DNA of 64,000 bases from Siphonodentalium dalli (Eukaryota > Mollusca > Scaphopoda > Gadilida > Siphonodentaliidae), in the NCBI GenBank assembly GCA_032622095.1, contig CP136068.1, positions 148,749,365 through 148,813,364 of the forward strand, written 5' to 3'. Numbering within the stretch: position 1 is the first letter of the stretch; the number at the start of each line of letters is the position of its first letter. Shown here one piece after another: positions 11,833-22,355 of the stretch. The position numbers and the translations under genes were made by a program. The notes under the pieces were generated by a model, which saw only the letters and a list, made by a program, of their open reading frames with translations, made no database searches and was not told the DNA's origin.

Positions 11833-12236
11833 GTGAGTAAACCTTACACTCTTCATCTGTTGATTTATACCAAATGGTTATTTGAACATTCTTTCATATT
11901 AGTTTCATATCACTTTATTATTATGTACCATTCAGAGTTAGTGATTACACATGCCAAATCTTGCATTATGTAGTGATATTCGTTCCCTATTTCTCTCTTA
12001 TCACACAGCGTGCATTTTCTCATTTGGCATGTGGGTATCAATTTTTTTTAAGCATTCGATAGTCACTAACATACACATTATTGACAATACAGATATTCAA
12101 ATATATGTATATGTGAATTGTTAATCTATCGACTAATTAAAATACGATTGTCGAAAAAAGACTTTCTGTACAGTTTGTATTGTGGATGGTATAATATATT
12201 TGTTTATAACATGTTGTTTGTTTCTCAAGAAAGATT

Positions 12237-12395
12237 ATGTCGCTTGACACGAAACAGCAACATGTAATGGTAAAATTGTATATGGATCAAGTGCGCACAG
12301 CCATTGCAGCAATGTATATTAATGGCACCATTTTGAATCGAAGTATTTATGATGGTTGGTATTTTCTGACCACGGATTATAAGACAATATGTTAA
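12237..12395 (+). pseudogene. Possible second exon of the decayed MMVNSA-type copy
   Basis: An open stretch follows the pyrimidine-rich TTGTTTGTTTCTCAAG and encodes DTKQQHVMVKLYMDQVRTAI then AAMYINGTILNRSIYDG. It aligns loosely with residues KKEHHLLLSMMPHNLMKMAL of the exon at 53993: K, H, M, A and M at matching spacing and the same hydrophobic rhythm. The order and distance from 11805 match the two-exon layout at 53.1-54.2 kb. The match is weak and by eye. Confidence 0.25.
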
Positions 12396-12399
12396 TCAA

Positions 12400-13330
12400 T
12401 CGAATGTTAATGGCGACGGATGCATTAGTGGCTCTCTGTCTCAATCACCGATACAGTCGAATTAATACGTAAATGCCTTAATGATGGAGACTCGCAATTT
12501 GCCTTGTTACTGTTGATATATATTAATAACACTAACTTGTCGAAGTCATGTATGTATTTTATCTTCAAACCAGAACTAAACCTGAACTTTCACAAATTAA
12601 AGTTTAAATAAAATTTGGCAAATCCCCTTGGAATTTAGCAAATAGTTTGGCAAGAGGGAATGTTTGTCCAGCACCAACCCTGGTACCACTCATTCACCGC
12701 CGGTTCGTACCATTATGCACGTGTATTTGAGAGAAAATGAGAGGGATTTATTCTAAGTGATCACATAGACATGTTTTGTGCGAAGCAATGCCGCACCGCG
12801 AGTTGTATAAATAATTTCTGTATATTTCCTGAATAAAATAAGATTCCTTTGATAAAATTACAATGACGTCTGATATAACAATAAGCTAGCGTAATTAACG
12901 AACCAAAGCGAAATAACTGACCTGATGGTACATGTGGCTTTAGCAAAGTATGTCTTATCAACATTAGTTTATAGCTTCCCACCAAAATAAGATTCACATT
13001 TATAAGCTATATTCGTGGGGTGGTTATTATTAATTACACTGATTTCTATCTATGTCTCACATCCGCAAACTCTATTCTGTGCCGTATTGTTTTTAAAACT
13101 GAATACTTACATACATATGGTATTACATGTTATGTATTTATGTTAGTTACTTGTATGTACAAATGTTATCGCACATGTTGTGCCAATATAAAATCGTTTT
13201 AGAGCACAGGTGTGGTTCTACGGTTTAGGTTGTTTCCTTGTGTATTGATTCAAAGTGCAGCTTTTTTAGGGGATTAGGAAATATATATACTTTTTATATG
13301 GTAGACCTCGTTGAGTTTGATAATCTATGT
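12400..13330. other. No gene seen
   Basis: AT-rich sequence without a supported coding region. A short segment near 12890-12915 (GCTAGCGTAATTAACGAACC) recurs at about 38780-38800, marking an interspersed repeat fragment. Confidence 0.45.
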
Positions 13331-13339
13331 TTCCATATT

Positions 13340-13765
13340 TTTACGACCATTTTTACGCCATCTTGGATTCTACAAAATGGCCGTTAAAAACATGATATTC
13401 ACCTGGTTTTCCATTGATTGGAACTACCATATGTACCCCGGTAAATGATAATCTGCAATTGGAAATGCATCAGTTAATGGGTTTGTATAGACATGTAGCA
13501 GTTTCACCTGTACCAAGTTTGACGATCAACGTTTCCAATTTGTACGACGCCCTTAAAGTTTGGCAGCCATCTTGGATTTTACAAAATGACCACCATAACG
13601 CGATATGCACCTGCTTTTCATTAATTGGAACAGTGTGTACATATGTACCCCAACAAATGATAGCTATAAATTGAAAATGCACCACTTAATGCATATGAGT
13701 GGACATGTAACAATTACACATATCAAGCAGCTCAAAATTACTCATAGGTGGCCTTCTTCGATTTC
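13340..13765 (+). repeat. ~210-bp tandem duplication
   Basis: Two units of about 210 bp begin with GCCATCTTGGATTcTACAAAATG (near 13358 and 13567). They share CACCTGnTTTTCaTTgATTGGAAC, ATGTACCCC and GAAAATGCA(T/C)CA, and the start of a third diverged unit (CAAAATGGGCGCC) is near 13767. ORFs across it are in shifting frames and not coding. Confidence 0.7.
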
Positions 13766-13978
13766 AAAATGGGCGCCTAAAAAGTACATAAATGCCATTG
13801 ACATTCCACCAATACGATCCAAAATGGTCATGATGCCGGTTATAGTTAACACTGTGTCAACAACTTTTAATTATCTACATTGTAGCTCACTTTCGTGATA
13901 TTTCTTGAAGAAACTCATCTGGCATCACCACGATATTTTTGTTTATTTAGGATTAATCTCGGTTTCCTTACATAATAG

Positions 13979-14064
13979 CACAGTTTAAATGCATTGTGTC
14001 ACAAACTTATAAATCTTCACGATTTAGAACAGTTTGTGATCCTAAACGATGACTTTAAACTGTG
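13979..14064. repeat. 86-bp hairpin
   Basis: CACAGTTTAAA at 13979 is matched by TTTAAACTGTG ending at 14064, and the inner TCACAAACTT by AGTTTGTGA. The whole segment would fold as one imperfect stem-loop, probably a small MITE remnant. Confidence 0.6.
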
Positions 14065-14553
14065 AAGTTATATTACCAACGTAAATAATTACTTATTACA
14101 TCCCAGTGAAATTCGTGAACCTATTAATGCATTTTGAATTGGAAAATATTGGAATATCGCTAAAAATGTATACTGTATAGTCAAATTGCCGCGACTTCAC
14201 GTGCTGGGGTAATGACATTTCTATACCCAATATCCACTTCCGCCCTGGTATAAGTATCCTATTTATTTTAAATACATTAGTATCTTTAATCCATGACATG
14301 ACAGAATGTTATATGAATGAACTGGTTGTAAGTATATGTTATGTAAGGTTGAACCAGAAATGTTTCTCATCGATGCTCACAATACCAGAAAGGAGAGGAA
14401 TGGAGAATTCCAATCAATAAAATTTACTTAATACGGGTGAAGAACACCGTGAAGTATAAACTAGTAATGCAACTTAAATCGGAATCGTCATTCCAGTGAT
14501 TAACGAAATTCACGAGGTACAATCATGGAATTATTACAGATTACGATTACGAT

Positions 14554-15960
14554 TACGATTATTTTTCATTATTATTTGTTATTATACTCGACACTTTTGC
14601 AACGCCCTAATATCTGAAAGTATGGGGAGTATCGAACTGAAAGTTTGTACATATGTTGGGATCAATGAGTTCTAACCTATCGGTATACAACGAATATTGT
14701 CCGCGTGAACCCGGCGGAGTTATCTCCCTTTATATGAAAAAATGTCACTTTACTATCTCGGAAATTATAAGGAGCAGAGCATCGAAAATTGGACCGTATG
14801 CACACTTCGATATGCCCTACTGCACACGGGCATCACAACTTGTGTCCGCGCTTTCCCTGCGGAGTTACCGCCCATAAATAGGGAAACCTCTATTTGATTG
14901 TACTCTGTTGTTCTCCAGTATCATTCCAGATAACTGCATTTGGTTTACATAGTCGTGTTGACCGTTATCAGCTTAGTTCGATGACGAAAATTGAACAGGG
15001 TCGGACATATAATTTGACACTGTGATGGGGGCAAAATGTTCGCAAAAAATGTTTTTGATTGATAATTATCTATTTAAGTATATGTACTTCCTGAACGAAA
15101 ACAAACCCATACCGAAAAAGAGTTTTGAAATCCGAGAAGAAATGCAAGAGTAACGGGCCCTCAAAGTTTGCAATTTGGGCCCATGCGCTTGTTAACACAT
15201 CTCCTCCGAAGATGTTGAAGTTTGGATGTCATCTGATACGTCAATGTGTGCGGACTGAAAAGGGCACGCGGTGAGCCAAATTTTGCCAGGGTCGGTTCAG
15301 TATTGTGGGTCAGGGGAGGGGTAGTCTATGGTACCAATTTTTAATTCTTCTCGGAATCAGATGAAACTTGGAATATCACATCTGCAACACCAGCTGATCT
15401 AGAAACTAAAAGATTTTCGAAATTCTATTGAAAATTGACAGAGTTACGGGCCCTCAAATTTTGCAATTTTGGGCCCATGTGCTTGTTAACACATCTCCTC
15501 CGAAGATGTCGAACTTTGAATGTCATCTGATACGCAAATGCGTGTAGGCTGAAAAGAGCACGCGGTGCGCCAAATTTTGCCAGTGTCGGTTCAGTGTTGT
15601 GGGTCAGGGGAGTGGCGGTCCGAGGTACCAATTTTTTATTCTTTTCCGAATCAGATTAAACTTTGGAATATAACATCTACCATACACGATGATCACAAAA
15701 CTGAAAATAGATCGTAAATCCGTTAAGAAATGGCCGAGATTTGGGCCCTTAAAATTTGAATCTGGACCCATATTCTTTCCAATAACCAAAATGTTATCCG
15801 TCTCCGAAAAAGACAAAAGTTATAACAAACAATCTATGCGAGGAGCTGATCACAATGATGAAAACAATTTTCAAATCCATTGGAAAATAACTGAGTTACG
15901 GGCCCTCAAACTTCGCATTTTGGGCCGGGTTTGACAATTTCCCAATCCATTCACCCAATT
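14554..15960 (+). repeat. Long non-coding dispersed repeat, copy 1
   Basis: This block shares its first ~740 bp with 25991-26690 (for example ACACTTTTGCAACGCCCTAA and GAGTTATCTCCCTTTATATG). From about 15145 it is built of ~300-bp tandem modules: GGGCCCTCAAA..TTGCAAT..TGGGCCCATG, then AACACATCTCCTCCGAAGAT, then GGTTCAGT(A/G)TTGTGGGTCAGG, repeated at about 15447, with a more diverged third from about 15700. No transposase or long open frame is present. A third member is at 57325-58650. Confidence 0.75.
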
Positions 15961-16107
15961 TCGAGGTAGGGGTGGGGTCACTTACAAACACATAAGATAA
16001 GCACACACATGATAAGAACAACATATAATCAACATACTTCGTATTTCCGTCCCAAAAATGCGATTCTTTCAGATCATGATTTTCCCTATTATGAAACTGC
16101 CATGGTG

Positions 16108-16111
16108 TAAC
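16108..16111. repeat. Target-site duplication (left), TAAC
   Basis: TAAC lies directly before the left LTR (TGTAGAG) and again directly after the right LTR at 25814-25817, the 4-bp duplication made by Ty3/Gypsy-type integrases. Confidence 0.8.
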
Positions 16112-16602
16112 TGTAGAGTAATGCAGCCATACCCCTTCTTATTCAAGGGACGTGATAGTACATACTAAACATATCCATCTTACCTATGGGGGAGACAGAA
16201 TATAATCGAAATATAGTGACCCCAACCAAATTGCCAAGGTCATACTCGGAGAGGCCGCGACCTATGAGTTATGCAATACTAGCCACAAAGGAAAGAAGGT
16301 CATATGTAACAAATGCAGTTCACCCATCGGTCGGGACAGACAAAGGAAGATCCCAATGACTGCTATAAGTCATTAGCGTCTATATAAACCAAACATTAAT
16401 CTACTCTTTAATTAGTTCTGGCTCTTCAGGTCTATCTGACATGTGCCAACATGCAATCGCTAATTAATAAGCGACGCCTTCGACCGTTCTATGACATCTA
16501 TGATTGATTCACAATGATGTATCATTTACCATCACATGCTGCTTACTACATGATGTTACAGATGAATAAAATTTATACAGAGAACAGTCTTATTCCTTCA
16601 CA
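16112..16602 (+). repeat. 5' LTR
   Basis: 491 bp, starting TGTAGAGTAATG and ending CCTTCACA, so bounded by TG...CA. It matches 25324-25813 with about eight substitutions and one 1-bp indel by my count. Inside are a TATA-like TCTATATAAACC near 16379 and AATAAA near 16565, consistent with U3 promoter and R-region polyadenylation signals. Confidence 0.92.
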
Positions 16603-16611
16603 TAGATGAAA

Positions 16612-16622
16612 TGGTACCGTGA
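16612..16622 (+). promoter_or_regulatory. Candidate primer-binding site
   Basis: TGGTACCGTGA starts 10 nt after the LTR. It would pair with a tRNA 3' end ..TCACGGTACCA, one base different from the usual animal tRNA-His end (..TCACGGCACCA). The offset from the LTR is larger than usual, so the assignment is tentative. Confidence 0.4.
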
Positions 16623-16665
16623 TGCAGTTCTGCTAAGCACGACACAACGAAGTCCTAACGATCAC

Positions 16666-16992
16666 AGCCAAACAAAGAAGAAAAGCATGTATAAATTACC
16701 ACAGAAGATTGCAGCCAAAACAAAGAACAACTTTATAAATTGCTACAGAAGATTGCAGCCAAAACAAAGAAAAACTTTATAAATTGCTAAAGAAGATCGC
16801 AGCCAAGACAAAGAAAACTTTATAAATTACTACAGAAGATTGCAGCCAAAACAAAGAAAAACTTTATAAATTGCTAAAGAAGATCGCAGCCGAGACAAAG
16901 AAAACTTTATAAATTGCTAAAGAAGATCGCATCCAAGACAAAGAGAAACTTTATAAATTGCTTATGAAGATCGCAGCCAAAAGAAGATAACA
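16666..16992 (+). repeat. Leader tandem array, ~44-48-bp units
   Basis: About seven copies of GAAGAT(T/C)GCAGCCAA(A/G)ACAAAG then AAAACTTTATAAATTGCTA, in the untranslated leader between primer site and gag. Such a region could contribute to packaging or translation control, but that is inference. Confidence 0.85.
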
Positions 16993-17240
16993 TAGACGAA
17001 AAAGAAGAAGAAAAGACGACATTACCCAAGACAAGAACAAAATAGACAATTTGAACTCGACAGTTGTGACAGTTTATTCATAGGATTTGGTGAGTCAGAC
17101 TTTTTCATTTTTGCCAGATGTGCGTTTTCACACATTGTTAGAAGCTTGATTATTAACACCCAATTCCACCCTAAAATTTTCGCGTGGTATGGCCCTTGCC
17201 CCCAAACAATTTTCAAATCAAACACATTTAATTAACTTTC

Positions 17241-18362
17241 ATGGAACCACCGCCACCCGAATCCGTAGAATATTCTAATCAAGATAGTTTATTTAGTCGA
17301 ACTTTCAATATGGAACGAGAATGCCACCTACACGCGGCCAGTAATTCAAACATGCAAGACATAAATATACCAAAACCATCCTTTCAAATTCCGAGCGCGC
17401 AGGACACCCAGAATACCCTCATCTCTCAACTAACGCGAGAAATAGGTCAATTTAACATGACAATGCGTGAGACTTCCGCAGCCACCCATTCACAGGCCAC
17501 AGTATCTGCTATTATAGGTATGAACGCAATGGTTAGATCATTTGATGGTAAACCATCAGAATTTTCTAATTGGATGCACGAAATAGAGAAATATTCTTCG
17601 ACACTTGGTGCGGAAGATGAAACAATAATTAAGATAGCGGCCCAGACAAGTCGTTCATCTGTTTCCGAATTCGTGCAGCGATACATCAATGAAAATACGG
17701 TTAACAGGACACTAACGGTTACATGGCATGATTTGAAAGCGCAGTTGCGATCCCATTTCAGCGCAATAAGTGACGCTCCGCAGGCCTTGGCCATGTTGAG
17801 AACATTAAAACAAACATATCAGGAAACAATACCTATGTTTGCAGAGAGAATTCGCTCACTCGCAAACACCGCCTTTATTGACGAAATAAATACACGCGCT
17901 GTACAAACACAACTGGTAACATTTTTCGCGGATGGCATACGTGATGACCACATAAAATATACCTTAATTAAAGATGACCCAACGTCGCTCGAACGTGCCA
18001 CAGAGATCGCAATGAAAGAAATGAACGTTAAACAGATATTCCAACTTCGCTACGGTGATAGAACATCTATGTCAAATGAACAACACCAAATTCACGACTC
18101 CTTCCCACAACCCATGGAAGTTGATCATTTTAGGCGGCGTCCCATACTATGGAGACCGCGCAATAATATATCTGATAGCTCTGCAACTAACAAACCAGTG
18201 CACAGCGCAAAACATCACTCAACCCCACCATTCCGAATGCCACCAAAATTTCAAAACGCTAACTTTAATAGACAAAACAATTATATCCGTCAGACTACAA
18301 CTCAAACCGGCCAAACTTCTCAAATAAAATTAAACGCCAGTTTTGCACACTATGTAAGATGA
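17241..18362 (+). CDS. Gag polyprotein of the LTR element
   Basis: 373 codons from ATG at 17241, the first long open frame after the leader. The middle (residues ~95-270) looks like a retrotransposon capsid domain: FDGKPSEFSNWMHEIEKYSS, VTWHDLKAQLRSHFS, PMFAERIRSLANTAF, then VTFFADGIRDDHIKYTL and LERATEIAMKE. The C-terminal part is basic and Asn/Gln-rich. The frame stops at TGA 18360-18362 just as a CCHC zinc knuckle begins in the -1 frame (18338-18427), so the nucleocapsid is reached only by a -1 shift or the frame is broken here. Confidence 0.85.
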   Translation: MEPPPPESVEYSNQDSLFSRTFNMERECHLHAASNSNMQDINIPKPSFQIPSAQDTQNTLISQLTREIGQFNMTMRETSAATHSQATVSAIIGMNAMVRSFDGKPSEFSNWMHEIEKYSSTLGAEDETIIKIAAQTSRSSVSEFVQRYINENTVNRTLTVTWHDLKAQLRSHFSAISDAPQALAMLRTLKQTYQETIPMFAERIRSLANTAFIDEINTRAVQTQLVTFFADGIRDDHIKYTLIKDDPTSLERATEIAMKEMNVKQIFQLRYGDRTSMSNEQHQIHDSFPQPMEVDHFRRRPILWRPRNNISDSSATNKPVHSAKHHSTPPFRMPPKFQNANFNRQNNYIRQTTTQTGQTSQIKLNASFAHYVR

Positions 18363-18427
18363 ACAACCACGATATCCGTAATTGCCGAAGATGCATCGCC
18401 AATAACAAACAATATTTAAACATGTAA
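18338..18427 (+). CDS. CCHC zinc knuckle (nucleocapsid) in the -1 frame
   Basis: Relative to gag, the -1 frame reads QFCTLCKMNNHDIRNCRRC, an exact CX2CX4HX4C knuckle that binds nucleic acid in Gag nucleocapsid. It overlaps the last gag codons. Immediately upstream, at 18329-18335, is ATTAAAC in register A TTA AAC, one base from the canonical -1 slip site TTTAAAC. The frame closes at TAA 18425-18427, three bases before the next ORF. Confidence 0.6.
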   Translation, partial: QFCTLCKMNNHDIRNCRRCIANNKQYLNM

Positions 18428-18429
18428 GA

Positions 18430-18933
18430 ATGTCTTTGAAGAAGCCGCAAGGACATTCTAAAAATCATAATCATCATCATCATAATACATCACATCAGAG
18501 CGCGAGATATCAAACTAAAACCGTCTTCAAAACACCGTCAAAACATATGACCATAAATAAATGTGCACCTAATTACCAGAAGCTAAGCAGTTATGCAAGT
18601 AAACCAGTGACTGGTACCCTAAACACCAGAGTAGCACGTGTTACTACAAAAGAACAGAGACATCGTTCAGACCAGACCAATAAATCGAAACCTAATACAT
18701 CTTATCATGCTGATACGAGCATGAACAAACACGTGCATTCCCCAATGATAAATATAAATCCCGCTGGTCACGTTAGAACAGATAGTAATAAACGATTACA
18801 TAACACCGTTCCCAAACAAAAGGACATTAATAGCGATGCAAAAATTCAAAATCAAAACCAACGAAAAGCTAATCGAAATACAACAGTTTACCAAATAATA
18901 ATAATGAACCAAGCAAAAACTGCCAAAGTATAA
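18430..18933 (+). CDS. Basic linker ORF between gag and protease
   Basis: 167 codons in a third frame, rich in His, Asn, Lys and Thr, with no domain I recognise. It lies between the zinc knuckle and the protease and is shifted -1 again relative to the knuckle frame. It may be the disordered front of the pol polyprotein or a product of indels. Confidence 0.4.
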   Translation: MSLKKPQGHSKNHNHHHHNTSHQSARYQTKTVFKTPSKHMTINKCAPNYQKLSSYASKPVTGTLNTRVARVTTKEQRHRSDQTNKSKPNTSYHADTSMNKHVHSPMININPAGHVRTDSNKRLHNTVPKQKDINSDAKIQNQNQRKANRNTTVYQIIIMNQAKTAKV

Positions 18934-18950
18934 ATAACCAGTCTGAACAG

Positions 18951-20455
18951 ATGCAATTGCACACATTACCTAAACTCAAGTACCATGCAGAGATTGCACA
19001 AGGACTGCAACAGCAAATGCCTTGTTCAACAATTATTAAAATTGGTAACCAACGCATTAGGGCATTACTTGACTCTGGGGCAAGTACAAGTTGCTTAAAA
19101 TATGACGTATATCGCTCCCTTCCAAATAAGCCCCCGTTACTAAAAGAAAAAATAATTCTGACCTCAGCAACAGGCCAAAATATGCAAGTATACGGCAGTA
19201 TACATTCGCCCTTCAAAATTGGATCAATGTCATTAGTACATAAATTCTTTATATTACCCAACCTAGCAAGATCAGCGATTTTTGGTCGCGATTTTTTAAC
19301 AGACAAACATGTAAGACTCTATTTCGATTTGAATGCATTTAGAATAGGCAACAAAACATTTTCCATGTTACAGGATTTACATATAGCATCATTGCTACGT
19401 TCGCGGCAAGATATCAAATTACCACCCCATTCATGTGCATTGGTGAAAACAAAAATAATTGGTACACCAGACATGTATGAGACACCATATATTGGAGTAA
19501 GTCACGCCGATATCGGCATATTTAAGGATGAACCTAATGTATCCATTATGGACGGGATAGTTTTCGCATCAAAACGAGATATTCCGGTCATGATCATGAA
19601 TAATTCAGACTCGTATATGTCTATATTAAAAGGTAATATAGTTGCAAAAACACATGGCCTAAGTTCAGACCAGATCTGTCAAACAAAGGCTAAGATAGCC
19701 ACCACAAATAAAATGAATGATTCTCAAGAAGTATGTAGTATAGAAAACCAAACAAAAAACACATCTAAGGCTGGCCAGAAACCTTTTAAATTGGACGATA
19801 TATGTGCCCCCGACCACCACAAAATTGAACTACTTGAACCGGTCTCCCGATATCAAGATGTGTTTACGAACGATCCAAATAAGTTAGGATTTTGCGATAA
19901 AATAGTCATGCGTGTTGATACCAAACTATATGGAGAACCTATCTTTTGTCGTGCGAATCCGACTCCATTACATAGACGCGAACACATGGAAAAAGCACTT
20001 CAAAAATTATTAGATGCTGGTATTATAAAGAAAACTACAAATGCGAGCTGGTCATTTCCTGCCATATTGATTCGTAAAGGAATAGTAGATTCTAATGGAA
20101 ATCAAAATTATAGACTATGTATAGACCTGAGAAAGCTAAATAAAATCACCGTCCCATTACGATGGTACCTCCCTCTTTTACCGAAGTTTCCAGCCGCCTC
20201 CAAAAATCCAAAGTTTTTTCCACAATCGACATTAGCCAATCTTATCATGTTAGCGGTGTTCTCAAAGAACATCAAGAAAAGTTAACTATGAACACAGATT
20301 TCGGATTGTTTTCTTTCACAAGGGCCCCATTTGGCTATTGCAAATCGAGCGCGACGTTTTTGACATTAATCCATAAAGCATTGGAAGGGTTGAGTTTTGT
20401 TGACAGCTTCGTCGACGATTTAATTTGTCACAGCGAAACGGAGGTCCTCCATTAA
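18951..20455 (+). pseudogene. Protease and front half of reverse transcriptase
   Basis: 18951-20285 is one frame. A retropepsin holds the catalytic triplet in LLDSGASTSCL (near 19068) and the partner block AIFGRDFL. RT begins near 19890 with HRREHMEKALQKLLDAGIIK and YRLCIDLRKLNKIT. Near 20185 coding sense jumps to the frame of 20162-20455, which carries KVFSTIDISQSYH, FTRAPFGYCKSSATF and the catalytic FVDD (20408-20419). That frame ends at an in-frame TAA (20453-20455) inside RT. The protein makes the double-stranded DNA copy of the element; as it stands it is interrupted. Confidence 0.85.
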
Positions 20456-21254
20456 CAGCACCTCAAAATAGTATTCGAACGACTCAGAGAGTATGGATTA
20501 GTAGCACGATTAACAAAGTCCCAATTTTATATGAAAGAAGTAAAATATCGTATCACAAAATGGAACGCGCCCAGATCCCGCCAAAGTTAAAGCCATACAA
20601 GATGTGCCGGCCCCAACATCAGTGAAAGAAGTCCGTAGAGTATTAGGGATTTTCAATTTTTATCGCAACTATTGTAAAGATTTCTCTGACACTGCTGCAT
20701 CATTAATTAAATTAACTGCTCGTTACGCAAAATTTGCATGGTCCGAAGAATGTCAAAATGCTTTTGATACACTAAAACAAAATTTGCTTAAAGTACCAAC
20801 TCTGGCCTACCCCGATAGGAACAGGAAAATGATCTTATATTGCGATGCATCAATGCATTCAGTGGGGGGATCATTAGTTCAGCCATACCCAGAAAACAAA
20901 CTAGAAACTGATAGCAAAACCCCAGAATTTCCAATTTGCTTTGTTAGCAAAAAGTTGAATCACTCTCAACGAAATTACAGTACTACAGAGCGCGAAGCAC
21001 TCGCATTATATGTATGTCTAAAGAAACTCAAATTCTATCTAGAGGGATCGGATGTAGAAATACGAACATATCATTTATCCCTAGTTTCTATGTTTCAAAA
21101 TACTCAGATGGCTAATAAACGCATTCAAAAATGGTTTATTGAAATTTCCGCATACAATCCAAAAATTACTTATATACAAGGATGTGAAAATATCGCCGCT
21201 GATTTTTGTTCTCGAGTGGACCCGACAAACCAACAGAGTATGTCAGAATGTTGA
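20456..21254 (+). pseudogene. RT thumb/connection and RNase H
   Basis: Directly after the TAA the same frame continues RT (HLKIVFERLREYGL). It loses frame near 20563, one base off, and from there RT resumes with VKAIQDVPAPTSVKEVRRVL and FNFYRNYCKDFS. RNase H follows: MILYCDASMHSVGGSL (first catalytic Asp), CFVSKKLNHSQRNYSTTERE, and ADFCSRVD near the end. The segment stops at TGA 21252-21254, in the same frame as the integrase ORF that follows. Confidence 0.85.
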
Positions 21255-22355
21255 GTGGAGAGCGAAGAGAAAACGCCATATGATATAACGATCAACGACG
21301 GATCACTAAACATATTAGACACACAGAAAATAAAAAATTATGTCAAGACAATAGGTAAACAAAAAGCGCATACGTTGCCCGACACTGTACTAATTTCCGA
21401 AAATGAACAACTAAATGTACCCACCAATATCGAAGAAATGCAGAAAGAGGACCATAGTATTTCAGACATAATTCGCAAATTAAAATCCGATAAAACACCC
21501 GAAAAGATAACAAAGCAATATATATTGAAAGACGGAATTCTATACTATATGTCTGTATTTAATGAGCAAGTATCGGAACGCATTTATGTCCTGGAAAAGC
21601 TGACTATGCAGATAATTTCTGAATATCATAACGTCGGTCATTATGGAACCCAACGAACGTACCATACCATACGTTTGCGATATTATTGGCCACGAATATT
21701 CCCAATGATAGTCAGTTTCGCCAACAATTGCCACATTTGTAAACAAAGAAATCAAAACACTGCCCGTATTCCAAATCAAATGACGCATATTCCGAGCCGA
21801 CCAGGGGATATGATCGCGATAGATTTAATGGGAAAATTTAACCCACCCACAGCCAGCGGCAATTCCTACATTCTAACGGTCATAGATTTATTCAGTTTAC
21901 ACAAAATGGCATATGCGCTTCCCACAAAGCTCGCAGAAGTGGTCGCTGAAAGAGTTATGACTCAATATTTTACCATATTTGGTTACCCCGCTTGTTTGGT
22001 CTCAGATAATGGGAGTGACGTATGCAGTGAAGTCTTCAAAATAATATCTAACTACTATGTTATAGAGCATCGCAAGACCTCGTTCTATGCCCCTTTCAGC
22101 AACGGATCAAGTGAGAGATCTCATCGCGACTACAACGGGATATTAGCCAAATTAACTGAGGGAAATCCAACATCATGGGACCTATTTCTCAATTTCGCAT
22201 CAGAAGCCATGAATTTTCATGTCTCAGCAACGACTCAATTTTCTCCATGTTTTTTAACTTTCTGCAGACACCCCCAAATAAATATTGACAAGATACTGAC
22301 ACCGCGACAGAAATACACGGGTGAATGCCTCATCCAACAGTTACTAGAGAAGTAG
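21255..22355 (+). CDS. Integrase
   Basis: 366 codons, same frame as RNase H and separated from it only by TGA. The N-terminal HHCC zinc domain is EYHNVGHYGTQRTYH ... CHICKQR. The catalytic core has the D,D,E residues in MIAIDLMGKF, VSDNGSDVCSEVF and NGSSERSHRDYN. Integrase inserts the cDNA and makes the TAAC duplication. The frame ends at TAG 22353-22355, beyond which the same frame stays open through the C-terminal domain. Confidence 0.88.
   Translation: MESEEKTPYDITINDGSLNILDTQKIKNYVKTIGKQKAHTLPDTVLISENEQLNVPTNIEEMQKEDHSISDIIRKLKSDKTPEKITKQYILKDGILYYMSVFNEQVSERIYVLEKLTMQIISEYHNVGHYGTQRTYHTIRLRYYWPRIFPMIVSFANNCHICKQRNQNTARIPNQMTHIPSRPGDMIAIDLMGKFNPPTASGNSYILTVIDLFSLHKMAYALPTKLAEVVAERVMTQYFTIFGYPACLVSDNGSDVCSEVFKIISNYYVIEHRKTSFYAPFSNGSSERSHRDYNGILAKLTEGNPTSWDLFLNFASEAMNFHVSATTQFSPCFLTFCRHPQINIDKILTPRQKYTGECLIQQLLEK

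Noticed and set aside
16666-16992. Regular ~46-bp repeats resembling a CRISPR array
   Set aside because: Units are contiguous without unique spacers, the genome is eukaryotic, and the array lies in an LTR-element leader.
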